From Amphirosellinia nigrospora (taxonomy: Eukaryota; Ascomycota; Sordariomycetes; Xylariales; Xylariaceae): DNA of 64,000 nucleotides. This document shows, piece after piece, positions 37,801 to 48,028 of the stretch (its first letter is position 1; each line of letters opens with the position of its first letter). The stretch covers positions 2,933,058-2,997,057 of the forward strand of contig SCHM01000003.1 in assembly GCA_004123355.1 (NCBI GenBank), given 5' to 3'. The position numbers and the translations under genes were made by a program. The notes beneath the pieces are model-generated. The model ran no database searches. It worked only from the letters and a program-made list of their open reading frames with translations, and was not told where the DNA came from.

Positions 37801-38171
37801 ATTTATTTAAAAAGCTTAATAATTTTGCTTTAATAAATATTATATTATTTTAAAGCAATATTATAGCGTTATTAAATATTAATATATAAAGTTTGTTTAT
37901 TTATTATTATTAATATTTATAAATAAAAAAAATTAAATATATTTAGTATGTTTAGTTTTATAGGCTAAAAAAATCGCGTTTTTTTTAGTTATAAATATTT
38001 TTAAAAATTTTTTAAAATTATAAACGTTATAAAATTTTGTTTTTATAATAAAAAATTTTCTAACGAATTAAAAGTTATAATAATTAATATAAATATAATA
38101 ATAATCTTTCGGTATATATTTTTATAGCTTTATTTTTTAATAAAATATAAAATTATAATAAAACTTTTAAT
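34871..38171. other. Internal part of element X downstream of repeat Y
   Basis: 3.3 kb of A+T-rich decayed sequence without an open frame. The section 37.2-38.17 kb is matched in inverted orientation by 42932-43067 plus 44658-45373 in the second X copy, which confirms it belongs to X. Confidence 0.6.
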
Positions 38172-38370
38172 TATTAAATTTAATAATATATATATTAATT
38201 TATTTATATATTGTTGCTAAGCTTAATTAAAGTATTTTTAGTATAAAGTATTTAATAAAAATATTAGCTACTAGTTAAGCTTTAGCGTATTACTACATAT
38301 ATTAAATAAACAACCGGGTAATCTATTTAATAATATATAGGTAAATCATTAATTAATGCATAATCTAATA
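38172..38370. repeat. LTR of element X, right
   Basis: 199 bp, partner of 15367-15567. It is followed at 38371 by ACTTT, the right copy of the target duplication, and then by T1 transposase sequence. Confidence 0.8.
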
Positions 38371-38375
38371 ACTTT

Positions 38376-39432
38376 TGCGCTATAATATCTAGAAATTTAC
38401 TACTTCCTTTCTACGCCCCGGCCGCCCGTATAAACTAAATATCGGCACAAAAAATATATTATTAAGCTTATAAAAGCTAATCTTTTTATTTTTTTACGCA
38501 AAGTATGTAAAATTACGTGCTTATACGTATCTATAAATACGCTATAAAAGTAGCTTCGCCGCGGAGGCGTTTATAATACGAACAAGCATTTCGCCAGCCG
38601 TTTTTAACCCTAGAAATAGCTGCGCAAAAGCTCAAATAAGCTTTCGAGCACTAAAATAAACTATTCGAGTATTAAAAACGTGTTTTTTTTAGTAACGAAT
38701 TAACTATTAAGCATAGTTACAAAACCGCGTAGCGTAAACTTTTCGTCGAAATAATCCGTTTTACCTTTTTATTTCGAAATAGCAAATCTAGCTTAAAACT
38801 AACCTATAGCTATATAATAAAAAAATCGCGTTTATTATTTTAATACGTACAACTTTACTATAAAAATCCGGGCTTAAATAAATATTCTAAAATAAATTTC
38901 GCTATAGCTACTGCTTTTTTTATTATTGCTTTCGATAAAAACCCCGAAATAAAATAAAAAAGTATAATAAATAAAATTTACTAACGCTTTTTTTAACAAA
39001 TATTTAGTTAAAACTTTAATTATAATTTTATATTTATATATATATAATATTCCTATTTATATAACTAATATCGTTATAAAGTAGCTCGAAACATAAAACT
39101 TTAAAATTTTCGATTAGCCTTTATATTCGCCCGATTTAAAACCTTATAAAAAACGTATAAAAACTACTTAAAAAACAAATCTATAAAGCTTACTTTAAAC
39201 TACAAACATTTAATAATATATAAAAAGCATTAGATTTGCTTATATACATAATAATTAAACAGTAAAAAAATATTACAAAAAAAACGTTAAATAACCTAAT
39301 AAAAAATATACCGCAGCAGATCGTAGTAATTATTATAGCCCGCAAATAATATACAAAATACTAGTAAGGTTATTTAAAAGCTATATCGCTTACAGATAAT
39401 TTATACTTTTAAATTTTTTTTTCTATTTAATT
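38376..39432 (+). pseudogene. RIP-decayed Tc1-like DDE transposase (3' part)
   Basis: Translation on the plus strand, allowing stops made by C-to-T and G-to-A changes, shows Tc1 landmarks. These include TPRPxRP followed by a Lys-rich stretch near 38410-38450, CLYVSINTL with LRRGGVYNTNK near 38510-38580, and near 39060-39160 the C-terminal signature with PIYITNIV, WLET-like and YSPDLKPYKKR. The last corresponds to the conserved SPDLNPIE block before the final acidic catalytic residue. Many in-frame TAA/TAG codons make it non-functional. The N-terminal part lies at 15121-15366, on the other side of the X insertion. Confidence 0.7.
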
Positions 39433-40737
39433 AAATATATAATTAAAATTCTAAACGTAGGGTATATCTTGGGGTAATATAGGGTTTGATCGGTAGCTCG
39501 TTATTTTTGCAAACCCGACTGTATATTCTTTTTTTATCTCTAGGAAGGAGGATCTCTTACCCTTTATGCTCGAAAATATCCTCCCATCTGTCTTACAGCC
39601 TCGCGGAGCTCTGCAGACCTGGAGTTTTTGTGTCTCTCGGTGATTTTCTCGGTCTTCGGTGAATGACTGAGACTCGTGCGACTCCGTTAGCCTCGTAGGG
39701 TAGTATTCAGCGAGATCTTTGGGACAGGTATTGCGGCACAAATTATTCTCCGATAGATAGTTACCGACTTACTAATATTGTAAGCTTTATTGAACGCTCG
39801 AATCCACCATAAGCGCTTAACAGCCCACGAGTCTGTTCGTCCAGCTAGCTAGTAATGAGTGGCTCATACGATGACGGCTGAACCCACGGACAAAGCTCCC
39901 GATGCCTACCAGTCATCTTTTCGGTGCTTTTCTTCTTCAGCCTGTAAGATACTCTACATCTTATTGTCCGACGCGCACTGATTAAATTAGGGGGCGCCTG
40001 TCGGGAAATGCATGTACCACATAGAATGATTTGCTTTTGTGCTCAGTATCCGGATAAAACTTTAGGACTCGATGGCTCCTGATATAGGAAGAAAGCGAAG
40101 CATGACGTAATATGACATGAAAACTGTCCCAAAACCCTCCGCGGCGTACAAATCGCCGATTGTCTGCTGGTCTAGCGTGTTTAACGAGCATGGGATCGGA
40201 GTTCAGTTTATGAACTGAAACATGCAGCATCCGGCGTCGTAGTTGAGTGCGGGTCGGCGGCTCCCCCGATCCCTCGGGGAAGCCGTACGCTGCCAGCATC
40301 TACACCGGCCACTGCGGAAGATTATAGTGGGTGTCTCAGAATTTGTATGCTCTCTTACAAAACCTAATAGAGTAAAGAGACGATGTCAGCGAAAAACTAT
40401 CAGACGGCTGTTGTCGTGGCTCAAGAATTCAGTTCCAAATTCTTCATTAAGTAGGCCGAGCAACTCATAGCGTAGAAGTACCTACCTACTCTATTATATT
40501 CAGTTTTTTACAACTATCGCTTGCGAGCTCACTACATAGGTAGATATTTTATCTAGTTAACGTCTTATGTAGGATTTTATCGCTAGTTGCGGTGAACTGA
40601 ATCTACTCAATCAAACTTTTATTTAAACAGTACGACGGGTACATCTTAAAAGCTGTTCTGTTAATAGACCATGATGAATTATAGATTAGACATTACACAT
40701 TGAGCCCAAGTACCTCCCAACCAAACACATCTATAAA
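39433..40737. other. Left part of the 3.3-kb normal-composition islet, no gene recognised
   Basis: The composition returns to normal right after the Tc1 end. Two minus-strand open frames (39451-39741, 96 codons, and 39982-40299, 105 codons) show no recognisable motif and are not annotated as genes. The segment 40470-40730 is A+T-rich and probably holds the 3' end of the acyltransferase transcript. Confidence 0.45.
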
Positions 40738-42441
40738 TTAAGCCTCACCAAGTTCAGCGACAGATGCCCGCAAGTCGTCAACTAACTTCTCCACAAGGTC
40801 AACGTCCACAATACCGTCCTGCCAACCAATAGTTACGTAAATGCCATGTCCGGCGACGCCAGCAACGTTGAAGCACAGAGCCGAGCCGACAGCATTCGCC
40901 CCTTGCGTGAAGACGGAGCGATCAATGAACCAGCGCCCTGCATCTTCCACGCGCCTCCCGCTCTCGACCTTCAAAGGATCCCCCAGCCCAGCGATCCCCG
41001 AGTTAGCGGCGCTGAGACTGCCCAGGTTCGACAGTTCCCAGCTGCTGTCCCTCGCCTTCCCAAACTTGCCGCGGAGGTACTCGTGCCAGTCCCCGATGAG
41101 ATGCGAGAGAGCCAGGATGTCATCACGCGGCAGCGAGGCGGCCTTGCCGCGTAAGCGAGCCGTCATGTCCCGCGCGAATGCCCACACCCCCGCATCATCG
41201 GCGACTCGGGTGTTCCCGTCGTCGACCCGGCCGCGCTGCAGCCGCTGGATGGCCTCGAGATCATAATCGCACGTGAGGCCTGTGATGAGACAATGGATCG
41301 TCTCGCCGGGCGTGAACGTCGAGCCCGCGACACTGGGATCCGCGTACCCCTCAAGCGCGATAGGCGTCGTGGAGCGGAATGATTTGTCCCTCACGAAACG
41401 GGAGAGTGAGCGTGCGATTAGCGCATGCAACAAGCCTGTTAAGCTGGCCTTGTGGCTCCGACACTGCGCCAGGATCGTCTTGAGCTGCGCCTCGTCTACT
41501 TTGACTACTGTGCGAAGATGCACCTTCGGATTCGACCCGTCGACCGGCGCTCCCGTCCATGGGATGTCGGCCGCGCTCGGTTCTAGATATAATAGGCGCC
41601 TGAGGAAAGGAGGCACGAGGATTGGATATAAAAGCTCCGCCCAAACCATGCGCAAGATGAAAGCCCAAGACAGACTAAACGGGATGAGCTTATCCATGCC
41701 CGGCGCAAGGTTGGGGGTAGCTGGAAGATGGAGGACGTGGTTTTGGAGCTCTGGATGGCGGACGACATTGTTTAGGGCACGTTGGAGGTCTCCGTGGAAG
41801 ATGTGTCCACCTTTTCCATCTGAATAGGCATGATGGAAGCAGAATGATATGTCAAGAGACAACAGCGCGTCTTCTTTAGACTGGAGCGCGCCAAGTTGTC
41901 GCGGGTCATGGTGCACGATGATCTTCCAGCCCGGTTTGTCCGCAAGATCTTCCCAGAGCGCTTCGTGATATTTCTCGTGGAGTGTAAAAGGCCATCTTCG
42001 TAGGGCGTCTCGTATTCACTTTTGCCCTTGTTTGCTTGGGTTCCCGTGCTGGCTGTGGTAGCTGGTATAATGAGCTCCTTCCACTCGATCATGCGACGCA
42101 TATCGATCGTCTTCAGATGAACAAAAGCTGGCTCCTTGGTGTCTTCGCCCGCGATGCCGACGCGCAGCATCGCTTGCCGAAGGACCACGGCCGCCAGCGC
42201 ATTCTCGATCGTGTCATGTAGGGAGAGCGATTGTTGCCTCAGATGAGCGGTTGAGACCCTGTATCGACATGTCACGATGACAGCGCGGAGGATCCCCAAG
42301 CTGTGCCGCGTGGTATTAAACTTTGCTCTACAAGTAACTATCAGTTAGTTGTTATATAAGTACGGTATGCTGGGTAGGATGAAACTCGCTCACTTACTGT
42401 GGACCTACGCATCGCACTATATTATCAGCTGAAGCCATCAT
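40738..42441 (-). CDS. Acyltransferase of the alcohol-acetyltransferase/condensation type; one apparent frameshift
   Basis: CoA-dependent acyltransferase fold, probably acting on an alcohol or secondary metabolite; the substrate is unknown. Exon 1, 42441-42398, encodes MMASADNIVRCVGP. A 70-bp GT-AG intron (42397-42328) follows in phase, and exon 2 begins AKFNTTRHSLGILRAVIVTCRYRV, a typical N-terminal block. The catalytic motif HHAYSDG (HHxxxDG) is at 41835-41815. A long C-terminal acyltransferase half follows and ends VTIGWQDGIVDVDLVEKLVDDLRASV. The frame breaks at about 42000: SEYETPYED lies in one frame and TLHEKYHEALWEDL in another, across CCTTTTACA. One missing T in the run would join them, giving roughly 540 residues. 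It is the only gene between two transposon blocks. It could be a real pseudogene or a sequence error. Confidence 0.72.
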
Positions 42442-42731
42442 CTATCTAGGAACCGAGTTGCGTACGTGATAACTACTTCTTATTACCGTAATTGATTGCA
42501 TTCAAAAGATGAGCTCACTCCAAATCTGATTCACGTCAATGTCATCTTGAGCAGACTTAACTACGATAATTCTTGACGGATTTTTATGAGGGTACATTCT
42601 TGCTGCCTAACAATGGTATGGGGCGGGCCTCGGACCACCGCTACACACAGTAGGTACTTTATCTACTTACCTAGATTAGAAGATTGCCAATTATTCCTTG
42701 GCCGATCTATGCCGTTGTATCCCATTACAAG
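42442..42731. other. Upstream flank of the acyltransferase, up to the inverted X element
   Basis: About 0.3 kb of normal-composition DNA that should contain the acyltransferase promoter. The boundary with the transposon at 42732 (TGTTGGATTACG) is sharp. No specific motif is assigned. Confidence 0.4.
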
Positions 42732-42931
42732 TGTTGGATTACGCACCAACTGGCGATCTACCTATACATCACTAGATAGATTACCCGGTTGCTTACTTAA
42801 TATATGTAGCAGTACGCCGGGGCTTAATTAGTAGCTAGTGCTCCGTTAAGTATTTTATATTAGAAATGCTTTAGTTAAGCTTAGTAGCAATATATAAATA
42901 GATTAATATAAATATATTATTAAATTTAATA
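42732..42931. repeat. LTR of the inverted X copy, weakly RIP-mutated
   Basis: 200 bp. It is the best-preserved copy of this LTR and gives the likely original sequence at sites that are T/A in the other two. The outer half (42732-42850) is the least mutated. Confidence 0.8.
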
Positions 42932-43067
42932 ATTAAAAGTTTTATTATAATTTTTATATTTTATTAAAAAATAAAGCTATAAAAATATATATTAAAAAAT
43001 TATTATTATTTTATATTAATTATTATAACTTTTAATTTGCTAAAAAACTTTTTATTATAAACTAGAG

Positions 43068-44657
43068 GCCCTTTAATTTAGGGGCAAAAATGCTTGAGTT
43101 TTTAAGAACCACGTATTTAGGTTAATAAGTAAGTTATAATTGCTAGTTATGCTAGTTCGCTCTTTTTTAATAAGTATATATAGTAAAACCTGCTATTTTA
43201 TTTTAATTTATTAATTATAATATCCTGTTTTTTTATATAACTATATAATTATATTATAAAAATATTCGGCTATTTAGTTAATAATAGCAATAGATTTGCC
43301 TATAAATATAAGCGTTAGTATATAATATTTTTTATATATCCGCTTTATTATAGTAATAATATATATTAAAGTTATACTATTGTTTTATAATTAAATTATA
43401 ATTTCGAGCTATAAGCAAAATTAAAAAATTAAATATTATAGCGAATAATTAATTTTTACTTTAAATAAAAAAATTTACTACGATATTAAAATTTTTAAAA
43501 TAATTTTTAACCCGAGTAAAATTAAAAAATTTTTTTAATAAATATAAATTATTATTTTAAATTTTAAATATAACTATAAGCTATTTTTAATTTTAAATAT
43601 AACTATAAGCTATTTTTAATTTTAAATATAATTATAAACTTTATATTTAAATAATAGCGCTATTATAAAATATACTAATTTTTATAATATATTAGATTTT
43701 TATTTTTTTCGAAAAAAGTTTAAGCTTGCTAATAAATCTAAAAAAAACTTTATAAATTAACTAAAACGTTTAAAAAAAAAAAACTTTTTAAAAAAAGCTT
43801 AAGCTTATTAATAAATTTAAAAAAACTTTATAAGCTAGCTAAAACGTTTAAAAAAAAAAACTTTTTAAAAAAAGCCTAAATTTACTAATAAGTTTAAAAA
43901 AACCTTATAAGCTAGCTAAAACGTTTAAAAAAAAAAACTTAAAAACTTAAAAAACGTTTATTACGATCGATTTAAAGCTTTAAAGTTTTCGAAAATTTAA
44001 AAACTACGTTTAAAATATTATAATAAAAATAAAAAAACAAACAAAAAGGTTATAAATAAATACCCTATAAAAAATGCTGCTATATTTATTACGTTAATAT
44101 AACGGCTAATTTTATAATAATTATAGTTTTTTTAAAATAGCTTAATAAAAATTATATTTAAGCAAAGTTTATAATAGTAATATTAATTTATAACTTAAAA
44201 TAATAAATATTTAAATTAATATTAAATTAAAAAAATAAAAAAATAAAATAACTATAAATATAATTAAATAAATAATATTAAATAATTACGTTTAATATAA
44301 CGTATAACTATTAAATAATCAGGTTTAATAAAATATATAACTATTAAATAATTAAATTTAATATAAAATTAAATTTAATATAACTTATAATAAAAAAAAA
44401 TCAAAAATAAAACCTTATAATTTATTTATATTATATTATTACTTTTAATATAAATATTTAACTTTAAATTATTTATTAATTTATAATTATCTATATAATA
44501 AATACTAAAACTAAATATATATAATAGTAAATAAAAACAAAGGGGTTTTTAATTCGGGTAAAAGAATTTCCTATTTAAAATATAAAAAACAAAAAATTTT
44601 TTATCGATAAAAAAACCTTCTTTTTATTTAGTTGTACCTCCTTTATAAAACTCAAGC
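43068..44657 (-). mobile_element. Repeat Y, uninterrupted inverted copy
   Basis: About 1.59 kb, reverse-complement match to the split copy at 26298-26792 plus 33745-34870. It includes the 77-bp and 29-bp tandem arrays (43.56-43.93 kb). The outer end reads GGCCCTTTAATTTAGGGGC followed by AAAAATGCTTGAGTTTTT; the inner end (read inward) has GCTTGAGTTTTATAAAGGAGG. The end coordinates are good to within about 10 bp. Confidence 0.6.
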
Positions 44658-45373
44658 AAATAAAACTTTATAACGTTTATAATTTTAAAAAATTTTTAAA
44701 AGTACTTATAACTAAAAAAAACGCGATTTTTTTAGCTTATAAAACTAAGCATATTAAATATTTAACTTTTTTATATTTATAAATATTAATTTAGCGATTA
44801 TTATATTAATAAATTTAATAATAAATAATAAACTTTATATATTAATATTTAATAACGCTATAATATTATTTTAAAATAATATAATATTTATTAAAATAAA
44901 ATTATTAAGCTTTTTAAATAAATATAAAAAAATAAATTCGAACTATAAATTAACTTATATAAAAGCTTATTAAACTTTTAATTAATAATATAATAATTTA
45001 AAAAAACTTAACGAAATAATAAGCTAAGTTTTTAAATATAAATATTAAAATAATTATAAAGCGTTTATTAATACTATAGTAAAAAAACTTATTAAAAACT
45101 TCGCTAAATAAACTAATAAATAGCTAAATAAATTATTAAAGCAAATATTAAAAATTAAATATTATTAAATCGTTTAAGCTTATAATTAACCTAAAAAAAG
45201 CTTTATAAATATTAATCTATTTTAAGCTATATTATTAAAAAAAACTTATAATAATAAAATTTTAAATAATATTTTAAATTATTAAATAATAGTTATTAAG
45301 CTTTAAGCTTTTATACTAAGCATAATATAAATATTTATAAAAATCGTTAAAAAAGAAACTTTTATTATTTAAA

Positions 45374-45614
45374 TGGATATAATATAAATAAAAGGTTTAC
45401 TACTTTATATTAAAAGTTAATATTTATTTAAAAAAAAAAAAAAAAAATATTAATATATTAACCTATAAGTAATAATAAATATTTTAAATATATACTTTAT
45501 ACTTAGTATTACTACTATATACTGTTTAACCTAATATTACTATATATTTTTTATAAGGTAGCCATAGTGCAGCTATAGCCTTAGATAAATAGGTTAAAAA
45601 AGTAGGGCTATATA
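45374..45614 (-). repeat. 3' LTR of element E
   Basis: About 240 bp, reverse-complement match to the LTRs of element C (47771-48028, 54637-54899), including TAGCCCTACTTTTTTAACC. The outer edge is placed at TGGATATAATAT (45374) and is approximate. Confidence 0.7.
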
Positions 45615-47770
45615 ACCTTTCCTTTTTAAAAAGGATTCGACCCGAGTTTTTTTGCGTTTACGCGGGCTTTAAATCTATAGGCCTAGTTTATATTATTTAT
45701 ATAAAAAATTAAACTATAAGTTTTTTTAATCGATACTTTTAAGCTAAAAAGTTTTTTCGGTTTATAATAACTATTGTTTTATAAGGCTTTTTATATCTTT
45801 GTTATATTACTAGCTATTTAAATAAACAATTATATAATAACTATACTATTTAATATATTTTATTAGTTATTATATAGATTTTTTATTTTTTTTATATTTT
45901 TTATATATTTATTTTTATAAGTTATTATTATTTTTATATTTTTTTGCAAACTTGTTTTTTTTATAGCTTTTAGTTATTTGTTTAATTATAATAGTAAACT
46001 TATTATATTTAAATTTATTTTATAATATTTTTTTAGTTTTTTTATAAAGTTTTTAAATTTATAGCTAAATATTTATTATTATATTTTTAGTTTTTTATAT
46101 AATTTATAGTATAGTTTGTAGTAATAAATATACGAAAATAATATTTTTTCGATTTTTTTTTTTTTTTTAAAACTAAAGTTTACTATTTTTTTTTAGTTGT
46201 TTATATTTTTAGCTTAATAAAAAGTTGTTTAAATATTTATATAAACGATCGGCGTAAAATTATTTATTTTTACGCTAATTATTAAGCAATTATAATTAGA
46301 AAATATTAAAATTATTTAGTTATATTTTTTAATTTTATAATAATTTTTTATTATAAAATAATTTAGCTTATTATTAAAACGGTTAGTTTATTTATTTTTT
46401 TTGCGTAATATATAAATATAGTTTTAATAATAAAATTAAGATTTTTTTATGCTTATTAGTTTAAATAACTATTTTTTGCTATGTTTTTTTTATATTTATA
46501 TAGCGACTTTAATATATTTACGTATATATTATATAAATATTTAGGCTTTTTTTTTATTTAATTTTTTTTAGCTAAATAATCGACTAGTTTTTTAGCTTTA
46601 AATTTTTAATTAAATATTATTTTATTAGTTAGCTTATAAAGATTTTTTAACGTTAAACTATTAAATAATTTATAAAATAAAAATATTTATATTATATTTA
46701 AAATAAATAGCATTTTCGATTAATTTTTTTAAAAATAGTTTATAAAAAATTATAACTTTTAGTTTATTTATTAATATATAATTTTAATTTAGTTAATAGT
46801 TTATTTATATTTAATAAAAAAAAGTTTAGTTTTATTTATATATTTTAAAAAGTTCGTCCGTAAAATCGGCTATAAATTATAATTTTTAATTATTTATAAA
46901 CAATTTAAATTATTTAAAAACTTAATAAAAACTTTAGTAGTATATTTTAGTAGTTTTTTTAATAATAATTTTATTTTTATATAATTATTTAAAAAATTTT
47001 AATTAATCGATTAATAATATAAAAAATTATATTATTTTTATATTTATTTTTAAAAAAACTTTTAAAATTAATAATAATATATTATTAAAAATGCTTTAAA
47101 ATTTTTAGCAATATTAACTTTTTAAAAGTTTTATTATATAATATTTTAAATAGCTAATAATAATAGTTTATAATATAGCGTTTAATATTGCTATATAGCT
47201 TTAATTATTAATATTTTTAAAAAATTATATATATATGTTTTATTTTTATTTAAATACGCCGTTATTAATTATATATAAACTTTTTAATAATATATTTTTT
47301 AAATTATTTATTTTAATATATAAGTTTTTTTTATATAAAAATAAATTATTTAATAAATTAATTAAAATATATATTAGCGCAAGTTTAAATTTAATATTTA
47401 TTAAAGCTAATATTTTTATAATTAATTATTAAAATAATATTAATTAATACTATTTTTAATAATAATTATTTCGAAATCTTTAAAAGTATAAATTATTATT
47501 TTTTTAGTAGTTATACGTTTATAATAGTTTAAATAAAGTTATTATTTATTATTTATTTTAGATTTATTTTTATATTTTTATATTTTTATAAAGTTAAATA
47601 AAATATTAGCTATAATATTTTTTAATTTTAATTAATATATAATTATAAAGTTATATTAAGCGATTAATTTAGCTTATTTTATTTATTATAAGTTTAAGAT
47701 TTTTTTCGTATTAAAAATTTTAGCGTAATATAGTTAATAATTATATAAAAAGTTTTTATTTTTAAAGTTT

Positions 47771-48028
47771 TATTATAGCCCTACTTTTTTAACCCACTTA
47801 TCTAGGGCTATAGCTACACTATAGCTGCCCCATAAAAAATATATAGCAGTACTAGGCTAAATAGTATAAAGTAGTAGTATTAAGCGGTATAAAGTATATA
47901 TTTATAAATATTTATTATTATTTATAAATTAATATATTAGTATTTTTTTTTTTTTTTTTAAATAAAATATTAGTTTTAATATAAAATAAATTAAATATTT
48001 AAACTTTTTATTTATATTATTTATTATA
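47771..48028 (+). repeat. 5' LTR of element C
   Basis: 258 bp, TATTATAGCCC...TTATTATA (TG...CA before RIP). Includes AAGCGGTATAAAG and a T-run. Confidence 0.78.

Larger units (their letters stand above)
15367..38370. mobile_element. LTR retrotransposon X (RIP-decayed), host of nested insertions
   Basis: It is bounded by ~200-bp direct repeats (15367-15567 and 38172-38370). Each begins TG or TA (TGTTAGATTTAG on the left) and ends in TA, where the less mutated inverted copy has CA (AATCCAACA). The five bases before (15362-15366) and after (38371-38375) are both ACTTT, a clean target duplication. Own sequence totals about 7 kb once Gypsy A, insert S2 and repeat Y (with Gypsy B) are removed. An A-rich purine-like tract inside the left repeat suggests transcription on the minus strand, but I could not recognise reverse transcriptase or integrase through the decay, so superfamily and strand are left open. 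Confidence 0.75.
15121..39432 (+). mobile_element. Tc1/mariner-like DNA transposon T1, split by a 23-kb insertion
   Basis: The left end is 15121 (CAGTGGGGCAGC...) directly after a TA dinucleotide, as expected for IS630/Tc1 elements. The body stops at 15366 and resumes at 38376, where a transposase reading frame continues. Removing the inserted X element leaves about 1.3 kb, the normal size for this class. The right end is put at about 39432, where a T-run is followed by a degraded mirror of the left terminal sequence; most differences there are C-to-T or G-to-A. The right terminus is therefore approximate. T1 is the outermost and oldest layer of the left nest. Confidence 0.65.
42732..45373. 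mobile_element. Second copy of element X, inverted and truncated, containing repeat Y
   Basis: Starts with an inverted X LTR (42732-42931). Internal X sequence follows (42932-43067), then Y (43068-44657), then more X interior (44658-45373) matching 38.0-37.2 kb in reverse. It is cut at 45374 by Gypsy element E, so its other LTR is not in the window unless it lies beyond 64 kb. The LTR is much less RIP-mutated than the interior: it keeps GCACCAACTGGCGATC and GCCGGGGC. Confidence 0.7.

Noticed and set aside
15121-39432. Possible centromere because of the long A+T-rich block
   Set aside because: The block is fully explained by nested, RIP-mutated transposons; no centromere-specific evidence can be seen in sequence alone.
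39451-40299. Two minus-strand frames of about 100 codons in the islet
   Set aside because: No recognisable domain, no start context and no partner exons; kept only as a note in the islet entry.
40738-42441. Secondary-metabolite gene cluster
   Set aside because: Only one acyltransferase is present; no synthase, P450, transporter or regulator lies in the islet.
47235-47432. 65-codon frame in A+T-rich DNA
   Set aside because: Leu/Ile/Phe/Lys/Asn-only composition from base bias, inside decayed Gypsy element E.
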